The notes: generated from the letters alone by a model not told the origin. A stretch of DNA of 64,000 nucleotides from Hoeflea sp038900095 (GCF_038900095.1 NZ_JBBMQQ010000001.1:682001-746000); one strand, 5' to 3'. Positions 17,590 through 26,416 are shown, numbered from the stretch's first letter. Made by a program: numbers and translations.

Positions 17590-17618
17590 TATTTAGCCCA
17601 ACAAAGCGGGCTTGTCAC
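17590..17618 (-). promoter_or_regulatory. Promoter of the candidate small RNA
   Basis: On the minus strand the -35 element GTGACA and the -10 element TAAATA are separated by exactly 17 bases. They lie correctly placed upstream of a transcript that ends at a strong intrinsic terminator. Confidence 0.55.
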
Positions 17619-17814
17619 GCGTTTTGTGAAGACTGTGTGGCAGCTATTCCAATTTATGACTTGGATGTAGCGCAACATGCTCCTGACGGGCTGCGGAACG
17701 GGTTTTCTTTGCCTGGCGAAGAGGTTATGAACGCATGAGTCCTGACCTACGTCACGCCGACCCTCATTTTGCCCGATTCAGCCATCAAGGCTTGAAGCCA
17801 AACCGGATCATCCC

Positions 17815-19158
17815 ATGCGTCTGTCCAAATACTTTCTGCCCATTCTCAAGGAAAACCCCAAGGATGCCGAAATCGTCTCCCACCGCCTGATGGCGCGTGC
17901 GGGCATGATCAAGCAGCAGTCCGCAGGGATCTATACCTGGTTGCCGCTCGGAAAGCGGGTCCTCGACAAGGTTTGCAATATCGTCCGGGAAGAGCAGAAC
18001 CGGGCAGGGGCCATCGAGATCCTGATGCCGACCATACAGCCTGCAGACCTGTGGAAGGAAAGCGGCCGCTATGACGATTACGGCCAGGAAATGCTGCGCA
18101 TCAACGATCGCAACGACCGCGAGATGCTTTACGGGCCGACCAACGAGGAAATGGTCACCGACATTTTCCGCTCCTACGTCAAGTCCTACAAGGACTTGCC
18201 GCTCAATCTCTATCATATCCAGTGGAAGTTCCGTGATGAACGCCGGCCCCGTTTCGGCGTCATGCGCGGCCGCGAATTCCTGATGAAGGACGCCTATTCC
18301 TTCGATCTCGATTACGAGGCGTCGAAGGCTGCCTACAACAGGATGTTCGTTTCTTACCTGCGCACATTCGAACGCTGCGGGCTCAAGTCGATCCCGATGC
18401 GCGCCGATACCGGGCCGATCGGCGGTGAACTCAGCCATGAATTCATCGTGCTGGCGGAAACCGGCGAAAGCCAGGTTTTCTGCCACCGCGACTTCGAAGA
18501 TTTTGCCGTGCCTGGCGCGGACATGAATTACGACGACGCGGCCGCCGTTTCCGCCGTGGTGGAGAAGTGGACGACGCCGTTCGCGGCCACCGACGAGATC
18601 ATGGAAAAGGAAGAGTGGGCGCGCGAGGCCTGGGACGGGCTTGGCGAGGATGCACGCGTCTCCGCCCGCGGCATCGAAGTCGGCCACATCTTTCACTTCG
18701 GCACCAAGTATTCCGAGCCGATGAACGCATTCGTCCAGGGCGCCGACGGCAAGCAGCATTTCGTATCGATGGGCTCTTACGGCATTGGTCCGTCGCGGCT
18801 GCTGGGCGCCATCATCGAGGCATCGCATGATGAAAACGGCATCATCTGGCCCGAAGGCGTGGCGCCATTCGATATTGGCCTGATCAACATGAAGCCCGGG
18901 GATGCTGCCTGCGACGCAGCCTGCGAAAAGATCGAGACGGCACTCGAGAATGCCGGGCTCGAGGTGCTTTACGACGACACCGACGAGCGCGCCGGGGCGA
19001 AGTTTGCCAAGGCTGATCTTATCGGCCTGCCGCTGCAGGTCATCGCCGGACCGCGGTCGGTTGGCGAGGGCAATGTGGAAATCAAGGTCCGGGCGACCGG
19101 CGAGCGGGAAACGCTCTCCATCGAAGACGCCATCAACCGCCTCGCGCAAGCCCGCTAG
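17815..19158 (+). CDS. proS: Prolyl-tRNA synthetase (short alphaproteobacterial form)
   Basis: This class II aminoacyl-tRNA synthetase charges tRNA-Pro. It has 447 residues and lacks the large editing insertion of the E. coli type, as is usual in alphaproteobacteria and mitochondria. Class II motifs are visible: the motif 1 region around GIYTWLPLGKRVLDKV, motif 2 FRDERRPRFGVMRGREFLMKDAYSF, and motif 3 SYGIGPSRLLGAIIE near 320-334. A C-terminal anticodon-binding domain follows. The ribosome site before the ATG at 17815 is weak. A 27-base gap separates it from the lol genes. Confidence 0.96.
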   Translation: MRLSKYFLPILKENPKDAEIVSHRLMARAGMIKQQSAGIYTWLPLGKRVLDKVCNIVREEQNRAGAIEILMPTIQPADLWKESGRYDDYGQEMLRINDRNDREMLYGPTNEEMVTDIFRSYVKSYKDLPLNLYHIQWKFRDERRPRFGVMRGREFLMKDAYSFDLDYEASKAAYNRMFVSYLRTFERCGLKSIPMRADTGPIGGELSHEFIVLAETGESQVFCHRDFEDFAVPGADMNYDDAAAVSAVVEKWTTPFAATDEIMEKEEWAREAWDGLGEDARVSARGIEVGHIFHFGTKYSEPMNAFVQGADGKQHFVSMGSYGIGPSRLLGAIIEASHDENGIIWPEGVAPFDIGLINMKPGDAACDAACEKIETALENAGLEVLYDDTDERAGAKFAKADLIGLPLQVIAGPRSVGEGNVEIKVRATGERETLSIEDAINRLAQAR

Positions 19159-19185
19159 GCCAAGGATGGGCCAAAGGAAAAACCT

Positions 19186-20481
19186 ATGACCGATCCGCAA
19201 ACCGACGTCATCGCTGCCACCCCCGCGGCCAAGCCTTTTTCGGCATTCGAACGGATGGTTGCCTGGCGCTACCTGCGGTCGCGGCGCAAGGAAGCATTCA
19301 TTTCGGTGATTGCCGGGTTTTCCTTTGTCGGCATCATGCTGGGTGTCGCAACGCTGATTATCGTGATGTCGGTGATGAACGGTTTCAGGGGCGAATTGAT
19401 CACCCGGATTCTCGGAATCAACGGTCACATGGTGGTGCAGCCGATCGATCGTCCGCTTGATGATTACGCGGCACTGGCGACGCGCTTCAAGGCGGTTGAC
19501 GGTGTTCTCAATGCGATCCCGCTGGTCGAAGGCCAGACGCTGGCGTCGGGAGCGGGCGGGGCAGGAACCGGCGCGCTGGTGCGCGGTATCCGGGCGGAAG
19601 ACCTGCAATCGATGAAGATCGTTTCGGACAATATCCGCTCAGGCGACTTGGTTGGCTTTACCGCCGGCGAGGGCGTGGCGATCGGATCGCGCATGGCCCA
19701 GTCGCTGGGGCTGGGTGCGGGGGATCTGATTACCCTGGTGGCGCCCGAGGGCGATGTGACGCCCTTTGGCATGACACCCCGGGTGAAGGCCTATCCGGTT
19801 TCGGCGATTTTCGAAGTTGGCATGTCGGAATATGATTCCTCGATCATCTACATGCCGCTTGAAGAGGCGCAGCTCTATTTCAATGCCGAAGGGCTGGTGC
19901 AGTCGATCGAGATCTTTGTCGACAAGCCGGACGAAATCGACACAATTCGTCCGCTGATCGAGGCGGCAGCAGAGCGGCAGGTCTTCATCACCGACTGGCG
20001 GCAGCGCAACCAGACGTTCTTTTCCGCCCTGCAGGTCGAACGCAACGTGATGTTCATGATCCTGACGCTGATCATCCTGGTTGCGGCGCTCAACATCGTT
20101 TCGGGGCTGATCATGCTGGTCAAGGACAAGGGGCGCGATATCGCCATCCTGCGCACCATGGGGGCGACGTCCGGATCGGTGATGCGGATCTTCTTCATGA
20201 CCGGTGCCGCGATCGGCGTGACCGGCACTTTCGCCGGCTTCGTGCTCGGCGTGGTGGTCTGTCTCAATGTCGAGAGCATAAGGCAGTTCTTCTCCTGGCT
20301 GTCGGGGACGACCCTGTTCAATCCGGAACTCTATTTCCTCAGCCAGCTGCCGGCCGACATGGATACGGGCGAAACCATCGTCGTCCTGGTCGTGGCGCTG
20401 GCACTGTCGTTCATCGCGACCCTGATCCCGTCCTGGCGGGCATCCAGGCTCGATCCGGTACAGGCGCTGCGTTATGAGTGA
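19186..20481 (+). CDS. lolC: Lipoprotein-releasing ABC transporter permease (LolC/LolE family)
   Basis: This is the inner-membrane permease of the system that extracts mature lipoproteins from the inner membrane and hands them to LolA. It has 431 residues. A transmembrane helix near 42-64 comes first, then a periplasmic MacB-type domain (about 65-280), then three helices near 287-310, 335-360 and 395-418. The family segment VKDKGRDIAILRTMGAT follows the second helix. Only one permease gene is present, so it probably works as a homodimer (LolF type). An AAAGGAA ribosome site is present. Its last 8 bases overlap lolD. Confidence 0.94.
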   Translation: MTDPQTDVIAATPAAKPFSAFERMVAWRYLRSRRKEAFISVIAGFSFVGIMLGVATLIIVMSVMNGFRGELITRILGINGHMVVQPIDRPLDDYAALATRFKAVDGVLNAIPLVEGQTLASGAGGAGTGALVRGIRAEDLQSMKIVSDNIRSGDLVGFTAGEGVAIGSRMAQSLGLGAGDLITLVAPEGDVTPFGMTPRVKAYPVSAIFEVGMSEYDSSIIYMPLEEAQLYFNAEGLVQSIEIFVDKPDEIDTIRPLIEAAAERQVFITDWRQRNQTFFSALQVERNVMFMILTLIILVAALNIVSGLIMLVKDKGRDIAILRTMGATSGSVMRIFFMTGAAIGVTGTFAGFVLGVVVCLNVESIRQFFSWLSGTTLFNPELYFLSQLPADMDTGETIVVLVVALALSFIATLIPSWRASRLDPVQALRYE

Positions 20482-21175
20482 TGGCATGGGCAACGGGGCG
20501 CATCCTGTTCTGCAGATGATCGGCGTCAGCCGTCACTTCGTGCAGGGCGAAAACCAGATTTCGATTCTCGACCAGGCGGACTTCACCCTGGCCGCCGGCG
20601 AAACGGTTGCGCTGGTGGCCCCTTCGGGCACCGGCAAATCCACGCTGCTGCACCTGGCGGGCCTGCTTGAGCATCCCGACGAGGGCGATGTGCTGGTCAA
20701 TGGCGTGCCCTGCGGTGGACTGTCCGACGACCGGCGAACCGCGATCCGGCGTTCCGAGATCGGATTTGTCTACCAGTTCCATCATCTGTTGCCGGAATTC
20801 ACCGCGCTTGAAAACATCATGATGCCGCAGCTGATTTCCGGGCTGCCGAAAGCCGACGCCAGGGAACGGGCCGAGCAATTGCTCGACTACATGCGCATCG
20901 GCCATCGCGCCGACCACCGGCCTGCGGAATTGTCCGGCGGTGAACAGCAGCGCGTGGCGATCGCGCGGGCGGTGGCGAACGCGCCGCTGGTGCTTTTGGC
21001 CGACGAGCCTACCGGCAATCTCGACCCGGAAACCGCAGGCTACGTGTTCGAAGCGCTCGATGCGCTGGTGCGCCAGTCGGGGCTGTCCGCCGTCATCGCC
21101 ACCCACAACCACGACCTCGCCAGCCTGATGAACCGCCGGGTGACGCTGCATGACGGCAAGGTGGTGGAGGTTTAG
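20474..21175 (+). CDS. lolD: Lipoprotein-releasing ABC transporter ATP-binding protein
   Basis: This 233-residue ATPase pairs with the permease encoded just upstream. Its ATG overlaps the permease stop by 8 bases (ATGAGTGA), which implies translational coupling. Walker A is APSGTGKST, the Q-loop region is VYQFHHLLPEFTALEN, the signature is LSGGEQQR, Walker B is LVLLADEPTGNLD, and the switch histidine lies in IATHNHDLA. In the rhizobia I recall, dnaE follows lolD; here a minus-strand ACT-domain gene follows instead. Confidence 0.95.
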   Translation: MSDGMGNGAHPVLQMIGVSRHFVQGENQISILDQADFTLAAGETVALVAPSGTGKSTLLHLAGLLEHPDEGDVLVNGVPCGGLSDDRRTAIRRSEIGFVYQFHHLLPEFTALENIMMPQLISGLPKADARERAEQLLDYMRIGHRADHRPAELSGGEQQRVAIARAVANAPLVLLADEPTGNLDPETAGYVFEALDALVRQSGLSAVIATHNHDLASLMNRRVTLHDGKVVEV

Positions 21176-21241
21176 GGGCGTTGGGTCTGGTGACGGGTTG
21201 AGGATATCCGGGCTTTGGATCGTTTCGGGATGCTTCCGGGG

Positions 21242-21643
21242 CTAAGCGGTAGATCCCGACATTTGCTGCAAAACACTCATGGCATCGTGCTCACGGCCAT
21301 CCGGAACAAACAGGTGATCGTGGAAAAAGCCCGAGACGGGATTCACACCCATTTCATGTTTTGCGAGCTCCGAAGCAATCCGGGCCATGAAGCCCACCGC
21401 TTCCAGCGACGAATGAATGTTCAGCGTTATCATCCGGCAGGGGAACTCGTATGGTAATGCATGCGCCTCCGCTTCGGATTTCAGTAAAATAAGGGTGGTG
21501 CCTTCGGCCTCTTCGAAGACCATGCGAGGCGTGAGATTTGCCGGGCGTTGGTCAGATGGAACTGTGACAAAGACATACAGGCCTTCGACCAAAACGGCCG
21601 AAAGCGATCTGATGAGTTCGTCCAGGTTTGTCTCGCCGGTCAT
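21242..21643 (-). CDS. ACT-domain protein (COG3602 type)
   Basis: This 133-residue protein consists of two ACT-like halves. The N-terminal half is LDELIRSLSAVLVEGLYVFVTVP and the second half includes RMITLNIHSSLEAVGFMARIASELAKHEM, typical of the small two-ACT family that may sense amino acids. It has no catalytic domain. It is convergent with lolD (67 bases between stops) and transcribed alone or after yaeQ, with 205 bases between them. The assignment is by motif; the ligand is unknown. Confidence 0.82.
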   Translation of the reverse strand: MTGETNLDELIRSLSAVLVEGLYVFVTVPSDQRPANLTPRMVFEEAEGTTLILLKSEAEAHALPYEFPCRMITLNIHSSLEAVGFMARIASELAKHEMGVNPVSGFFHDHLFVPDGREHDAMSVLQQMSGSTA

Positions 21644-21848
21644 GCTTCGTCCGATCAGATGATTGGCCGAACCTTAGCATAATGCGGATTGATGGCCATC
21701 ATATTGGCTTGGTGGTTTTGAGCGCCCATATGGAGGCTCTCGACGTTGCAACGCAGCTTCTTAAGTGCGGACATTGGTAAAGCCACACCTGATCTCGATG
21801 GGTGCCACCGAGCAGCTCAAGCCCATTTTTATACCAGAAACCCGCGAG

Positions 21849-22394
21849 TTATGCGGCGCTCTTCCATTTTGACGGGGTGACGTAAACGATGCTGTCACCA
21901 GCACTCACCATCACTTCGCCATCCTGAATGTTTACCTGAAGGGTCATTGCGCGGCTTGCCAGTTTTGCCAGTTCGCCCGTGTCTTTCTCGGAAAAATTTA
22001 TCACGTGGAGATTGTCAAAACGGGAGGTGGTATTCTTGATCTTGTCCCACCACATCTCCGCCGTCCTGCCGCCGTAAGGATAGACGACCACCTTGCCGGC
22101 CTTGCCACAGGACTGGCGCACCATTTTTTCGCTGGGAAGCCCAAGGGCCACCCACACATCTAGTTCACCGCTGAGGCTTTTCTGCCAAATGTCCGGTTCG
22201 TCATCGGTTGAAAGGCCCTTCGTCATTTCCAGATGCTCATGGGCATTCAGCGCGAAAGCTACAATACGCAGCATCAGCCGCTCATCCGTCTCCGAGGGGT
22301 GTTTTGCAACGGTCAGCTTATGGGTGTCGTAGTAGTGACGATCCATGTCGGAGACTGAAAGTTCGACTTTATAAATGGTGGCATTTTGCGCCAT
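21849..22394 (-). CDS. yaeQ: YaeQ family protein
   Basis: This 181-residue protein begins MAQNATIYKVELSVSDMDR and carries the family block RHPSETDER-like (KHPSETDERLMLRIVAFALNAHEHLEMTKGL). The PD-(D/E)xK-nuclease-like core segments DVWVALGLPSEKMVRQSCGKAGKVVVYPYG follow. The structure is known to be nuclease-like, but the role of the family is unsettled. A TTG four codons upstream is open, but the ATG at 22394 matches the family start. The region has lower GC than its surroundings. Confidence 0.88.
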   Translation of the reverse strand: MAQNATIYKVELSVSDMDRHYYDTHKLTVAKHPSETDERLMLRIVAFALNAHEHLEMTKGLSTDDEPDIWQKSLSGELDVWVALGLPSEKMVRQSCGKAGKVVVYPYGGRTAEMWWDKIKNTTSRFDNLHVINFSEKDTGELAKLASRAMTLQVNIQDGEVMVSAGDSIVYVTPSKWKSAA

Positions 22395-22521
22395 GATATG
22401 TCCCAAAATTCAAAGATCAGGATGCTTACTGCGTCTGATGAGATTGTGAAAGTGGATAAAAAGCCACGAACAAAAGGGGACGGGATCAGGCCCTGCCCCA
22501 ATACCAATTCCACGCATGTAA

Positions 22522-22555
22522 AAAGGGCATGGCGGATTTCTCTACCATGCCCTTT
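22522..22555 (-). terminator. Terminator of the minus-strand hydrolase gene
   Basis: The arms AAAGGGCATGG and CCATGCCCTTT flank a 12-base loop. On the minus strand the right arm runs into a short T-run. It lies 23 bases after the hydrolase stop codon. Confidence 0.8.
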
Positions 22556-22577
22556 GCAGTCTGTTTTGTCGTTGGGG

Positions 22578-23255
22578 TCAGCGCAGGCGCTTGGCTGCTG
22601 TCTCGGGGACCAGTTCGCCGGCCAGGCGGCGGTCGAGATAGTCCTCGCATTCGGCCATCAGTTCATCGACCTTGCCGGTGAAGAAGTGGTTCGCACCCGG
22701 CATTGTCTTCTGGGTGATGAGAATGCCCTTCTGCAGCTTGAGCTTTTCGACCAGGCCGTTGACGTCCTTCTCGGGCGCGACCTTGTCGGCGTCGCCGTGA
22801 ATGATCAGTCCCGATGACGGGCAGGGGGCCAGGAACGAGAAGTCATAGGTGTTGGGCTGCGGTGCAATCGAGAAGAAGCCCTCGATTTCCGGCCGGCGCA
22901 TCAGAAGCTGCATGCCGATCCAGGCGCCGAAGGAATAACCTGCGACCCAGCAGCTTTTCGAATCCGGATGCAGGCTCTGCACCCAGTCAAGCGCACCGGC
23001 GGCATCGGAGAGTTCGCCCGCACCGTGGTCGAAGTCGCCCTGGCTGCGGCCGATCGAGCGGAAGTTGAAGCGAAGCGTGGTGAAGCCGCGCTGCTGGAAC
23101 ATGTAGAACAGGTTGTAGACGATCTGGTTGTTCATCGTGCCGCCGAACTGGGGGTGCGGATGCAGAATGATGGCGATCGGGGCGTTCTTTTCCTTGCCCG
23201 GCTGGTAGCGGCCTTCGAGACGTCCGGCGGGTCCGTTGAAAATGACTTCAGGCAT
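22578..23255 (-). CDS. Alpha/beta hydrolase (COG2945 type)
   Basis: This 225-residue serine hydrolase fold has the N-terminal block LHPHPQFGGTMNNQIVYNLF, the nucleophile elbow GYSFGAW (G-x-S-x-G), a late acidic residue in HGDADKVAPEKD and the histidine in PGANHFFTGK. The set forms a complete Ser-Asp-His triad. The substrate is unknown. The ATG at 23255 (MPEVIFNGP) is chosen because GGAG lies 6 bases upstream; an ATG five codons earlier lacks this. It is divergent from the suf operon, sharing a 244-base control region. Confidence 0.9.
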   Translation of the reverse strand: MPEVIFNGPAGRLEGRYQPGKEKNAPIAIILHPHPQFGGTMNNQIVYNLFYMFQQRGFTTLRFNFRSIGRSQGDFDHGAGELSDAAGALDWVQSLHPDSKSCWVAGYSFGAWIGMQLLMRRPEIEGFFSIAPQPNTYDFSFLAPCPSSGLIIHGDADKVAPEKDVNGLVEKLKLQKGILITQKTMPGANHFFTGKVDELMAECEDYLDRRLAGELVPETAAKRLR

Positions 23256-23340
23256 TGATACTCCATGCATGGGCTGGGTTCGCTCGGCCTGCCGTCCGTT
23301 TGGAGAGGCTGGCGGGCGGTTGGATATCGCTTCCGCGGCC

Positions 23341-23369
23341 TTGACTGGCGCGGGGCGGCTCCGTAGAAC
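23341..23369 (+). promoter_or_regulatory. Putative promoter of the suf operon
   Basis: TTGACT (23341-23346) and TAGAAC (23364-23369) are separated by 17 bases, upstream of the first desulfurase gene. The iron-control palindrome begins 3 bases after the -10 element, where the start of transcription would fall. Confidence 0.5.
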
Positions 23370-23371
23370 CT

Positions 23372-23392
23372 AGTTTAGAATCGTTCGAAACT
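23372..23392 (+). promoter_or_regulatory. Irr-type iron control element (ICE-like palindrome)
   Basis: The arms AGTTTAGAA and TTCGAAACT flank a TCG centre with one mismatch, closely matching the TTTAGAA-N3-TTCTAAA pattern bound by Irr in Rhizobiales. It sits directly downstream of the putative -10 box of the suf operon, a position that would block transcription when Irr is bound under low iron. Confidence 0.65.
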
Positions 23393-23499
23393 GCAGCGTT
23401 GTCGCTGAAAGTTTGTGTGTCTTACGGCATTGGGCACAGAAAATTCAAGAAAAATGCGCCTGCCATGGTGGCCGGCGTCATCCGCAGGCGAAGAGTACG

Positions 23500-24672
23500 A
23501 TGGCCAAGGGGCGTCTCTATTTCGATTACAACGCGACTGCGCCGCTTCTGGCGGTGGCACAGTCGGCGATGGTCGATGTGATGCAGCTGCCCGGAAACCC
23601 ATCCTCGGTGCATGCGGAAGGCCGCAAGGCCCGCGCGGTTGTCAGCAATGCGCGCGAATCCGTGGCGCGGCTGTGCAATGTTTCCGCAGCACAGGTAATT
23701 TTCTGTTCGGGCGCGACGGAAGCTGCCAATCATGTTCTGACCCCGGATTACCGGATGGGCCGTTCGCCGGTTCGGGTGTCGCGGCTGTTCGTCTCGGCGG
23801 TTGAGCATCCCGCAGTTCTCGAAGGCGGGCGTTTTGCCGCAGAGCAGATCACCGTGCTTCCGGTCGATGCGCAAGGGCGGCTCGATCTCGATGCGCTGGA
23901 AGCTGCTTTCGCCGGGCATGATCAGGCAAGCGGGCAGGCGATGCTGGGGCTGCAGCTGGCCAACAATGAAACCGGCGTGATCCAGCCGGTCCGTGAAGCT
24001 GCCGACATCGTCAAGGCCCATCACGGGCTGATGGTTGTCGACGCGGTACAGGGTGCTGGCCGCATGGCGCTTTCGCTTGAAGCACTCGGCGCGGATTTCC
24101 TGATCCTGTCAGGCCACAAGATCGGCGGCCCCAAGGGCATTGGAGCGCTGGTCAGTGCCGGCGAAACGCTGATGCCCGCGCCGCTGTTGCGCGGCGGCGG
24201 CCAGGAAAAAGGCCATCGCGGTGGAACCGAGAACCTGATTTGCATTGCAGGTTTTGGTGCTGCGGCGGATGCCGCGCGTGAAGCTCTGGATGATGTCGGG
24301 CGGATTGCCGCCCTGCGTGACCGCCTGGAAGCCGGGGTGCGCGATCTCGCGCCTGACGTGATCCTGCATGGCGAGGCGGTGAACCGGCTTGCCAACACGA
24401 GTTTCTTCTCGCTGCCGGGCCTGAAGGCGGAAACGGCGCAGATTGCCTTCGACATGGAAGGCGTTGCAGTTTCGGCCGGTGCGGCCTGTTCGTCGGGCAA
24501 GATTGGTTTGAGCCACGTGCTTGCAGCCATGGGTGCGGATGCCGATCTTGGTGCTATCCGGGTCTCACTTGGCGGTGAGCACACAGAAAATGACGTTGAG
24601 CGGTTCCTTGAAGCGTTCAAAGCGATTAATACCCGGCGGCTGGCCCGCATGAGTGCGCAGGTCGCCGCCTGA
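23500..24672 (+). CDS. sufS2: Cysteine desulfurase, NifS/IscS type (first suf gene)
   Basis: This is a PLP enzyme that takes sulfur from cysteine for Fe-S cluster assembly. It has 390 residues. The start MAKGRLYFDYNATAP is typical of the group I NifS/IscS branch. The PLP lysine is K207 (SGHKIGGPKG) and the mobile-loop cysteine is C330 (GAACSSGK). The frame is open further upstream, but the ATG at 23500 with GAAGAG before it matches the family. It is the first of seven suf genes, the position described for sufS2 in Agrobacterium; the symbol is by that analogy. Confidence 0.9.
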   Translation: MAKGRLYFDYNATAPLLAVAQSAMVDVMQLPGNPSSVHAEGRKARAVVSNARESVARLCNVSAAQVIFCSGATEAANHVLTPDYRMGRSPVRVSRLFVSAVEHPAVLEGGRFAAEQITVLPVDAQGRLDLDALEAAFAGHDQASGQAMLGLQLANNETGVIQPVREAADIVKAHHGLMVVDAVQGAGRMALSLEALGADFLILSGHKIGGPKGIGALVSAGETLMPAPLLRGGGQEKGHRGGTENLICIAGFGAAADAAREALDDVGRIAALRDRLEAGVRDLAPDVILHGEAVNRLANTSFFSLPGLKAETAQIAFDMEGVAVSAGAACSSGKIGLSHVLAAMGADADLGAIRVSLGGEHTENDVERFLEAFKAINTRRLARMSAQVAA

Positions 24673-24692
24673 CGCGGCGAGACGAATTTCCG

Positions 24693-24716
24693 TTCGCGAG
24701 ACAGGAATTTTCGCGA
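24693..24716 (+). repeat. Two TTCGCGA direct repeats before sufB
   Basis: TTCGCGA occurs at 24693-24699 and 24710-24716, 17 bases apart and each within a GAATTT-containing context, in the 154-base gap between the first desulfurase and sufB. This could be a regulator site for an internal promoter. No known box was matched. Confidence 0.35.
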
Positions 24717-24826
24717 ATGACATAGCGTGGACAGATGTCCCGCCCTACATAGTGGTGAGCCATGAATGGCACATCACAAGACGTTAACAAGCTGCCGGCC
24801 TTGACCCGGCGAGATTGGAGAGCGCC

Positions 24827-26296
24827 ATGCCTGCTGTGCAGGAGACCATTGATCAGGTCCGTCAGATCGACGTTGACCAGTATAAATACGGTTTCGAGAC
24901 CGTCATCGAAAGCGACACGGCTCCGAAGGGTCTCAACGAAGACACCATCCGGATGATTTCGGCCAAAAAGAACGAGCCGGAATGGATGCTCGAATGGCGT
25001 CTTGATGCCTTCAAGCGCTGGCTGACGCTGGAAGAGCCGACCTGGGCGCGTGTCGACTATCCGAAGATCGATTTTCAGGACATTCACTACTACTCGGCGC
25101 CCAAGGGCACGGCCGGACCGAAGTCGATTGACGATGTCGATCCGGAGCTGCTCAAGGTTTACGAGAAGCTCGGCATTCCGTTGCGCGAACAGGAAATCCT
25201 GGCCGGCGTTCAGCAGTCGAAAATCGCAGTCGACGCCGTGTTCGATTCGGTTTCGGTGGTCACCACCTTCAAGGAAGAGCTGTCCAAGGCCGGCGTGATC
25301 TTCATGTCGATCTCGGAAGCGATGCGCGAGCATCCGGAACTGGTGCAGAAGTATCTCGGCACCGTGGTTCCGGTGACCGACAACTACTACGCCACGCTCA
25401 ATGCGGCGGTGTTTACCGACGGGTCGTTCGTCTACGTGCCCAAGGGTGTGCGCTGCCCGATGGAATTGTCGACCTATTTCCGCATCAACGAGAAGAACAC
25501 CGGCCAGTTCGAGCGCACGCTGATCATCGCAGAAGAGGGGGCATACGTGTCCTACCTCGAAGGTTGTACAGCGCCGCAACGCGACGAGAACCAGCTGCAT
25601 GCTGCCGTTGTCGAACTGATCGCGATGGATGACGCCGAGATCAAGTACTCGACGGTTCAGAACTGGTATCCGGGCGACAAGGACGGCAAGGGCGGGATCT
25701 ACAATTTCGTTACCAAGCGTGGCGATTGCCGTGGCAAGAACTCCAAGATCTCTTGGACCCAGGTCGAGACCGGATCGGCGATCACCTGGAAGTATCCGTC
25801 CTGCATCCTGCGTGGCGACAATTCGCGCGGCGAGTTCTACTCGATTGCGGTGTCGAACGGCTACCAGCAGATCGATTCGGGGACCAAGATGATCCATCTT
25901 GGCAAGAACACCTCGAGCCGGATCATCTCCAAGGGCATTTCCGCCGGGCATTCGTCCAACACCTATCGCGGCCAGGTTTCGGCCCACCGCAAGGCGTCGA
26001 ATGCGCGCAATTTCACCCAGTGCGACAGCCTGCTGATCGGCAATGACTGCGGCGCACACACGGTGCCCTATATCGAGGCGAAGAACTCGACCGCACAGTT
26101 CGAGCACGAAGCCACGACCTCGAAGATTTCCGAAGACCAGCTGTTTTACTGCCTGGCCCGAGGCATTCCCGAGGAAGAAGCCATCGCGCTGATCGTCAAC
26201 GGCTTCGTCAAGGAAGTCATCCAGGAACTGCCGATGGAGTTCGCCGTTGAAGCGCAGAAGCTGATCGGCATCTCGCTCGAAGGCAGCGTGGGCTAG
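24827..26296 (+). CDS. sufB: Fe-S cluster assembly scaffold SufB
   Basis: SufB is the scaffold of the SufBCD complex, on which clusters are built. It has 489 residues and a right-handed beta-helix core. Landmarks include VPVTDNYYATLNAAVFTDGSFVYVPKGVRCPMELSTYFRIN (in part), YLEGCTAP with the active cysteine region, and the C-terminal NDCGAHTVPYIEAKNSTAQFEHEA block. The ATG at 24827 has TTGGAGAG upstream. A TTG four codons earlier is possible but lacks spacing for that site. Confidence 0.97.
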   Translation: MPAVQETIDQVRQIDVDQYKYGFETVIESDTAPKGLNEDTIRMISAKKNEPEWMLEWRLDAFKRWLTLEEPTWARVDYPKIDFQDIHYYSAPKGTAGPKSIDDVDPELLKVYEKLGIPLREQEILAGVQQSKIAVDAVFDSVSVVTTFKEELSKAGVIFMSISEAMREHPELVQKYLGTVVPVTDNYYATLNAAVFTDGSFVYVPKGVRCPMELSTYFRINEKNTGQFERTLIIAEEGAYVSYLEGCTAPQRDENQLHAAVVELIAMDDAEIKYSTVQNWYPGDKDGKGGIYNFVTKRGDCRGKNSKISWTQVETGSAITWKYPSCILRGDNSRGEFYSIAVSNGYQQIDSGTKMIHLGKNTSSRIISKGISAGHSSNTYRGQVSAHRKASNARNFTQCDSLLIGNDCGAHTVPYIEAKNSTAQFEHEATTSKISEDQLFYCLARGIPEEEAIALIVNGFVKEVIQELPMEFAVEAQKLIGISLEGSVG

Positions 26297-26313
26297 TCAA
26301 GGCCGCCGGATCC

Positions 26314-26347
26314 GCGGGTGCCTGACCGGCAAGGTCAGGGCATCCGC
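26314..26347 (+). other. Intercistronic hairpin between sufB and sufC
   Basis: The arms GCGGGTGCCTGACC and GGTCAGGGCATCCGC (one bulge, one mismatch) close a GGCAA loop in the 120-base gap between sufB and sufC. No T-run follows. Such a stem could stabilise the sufB message or reduce read-through. Confidence 0.55.
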
Positions 26348-26416
26348 CGGCAGCTTCGCAGTTTTTATCGCCGCTGGCACAAGTGGCTTGGAATTATCTA
26401 GGTATCGGAATCAGAC

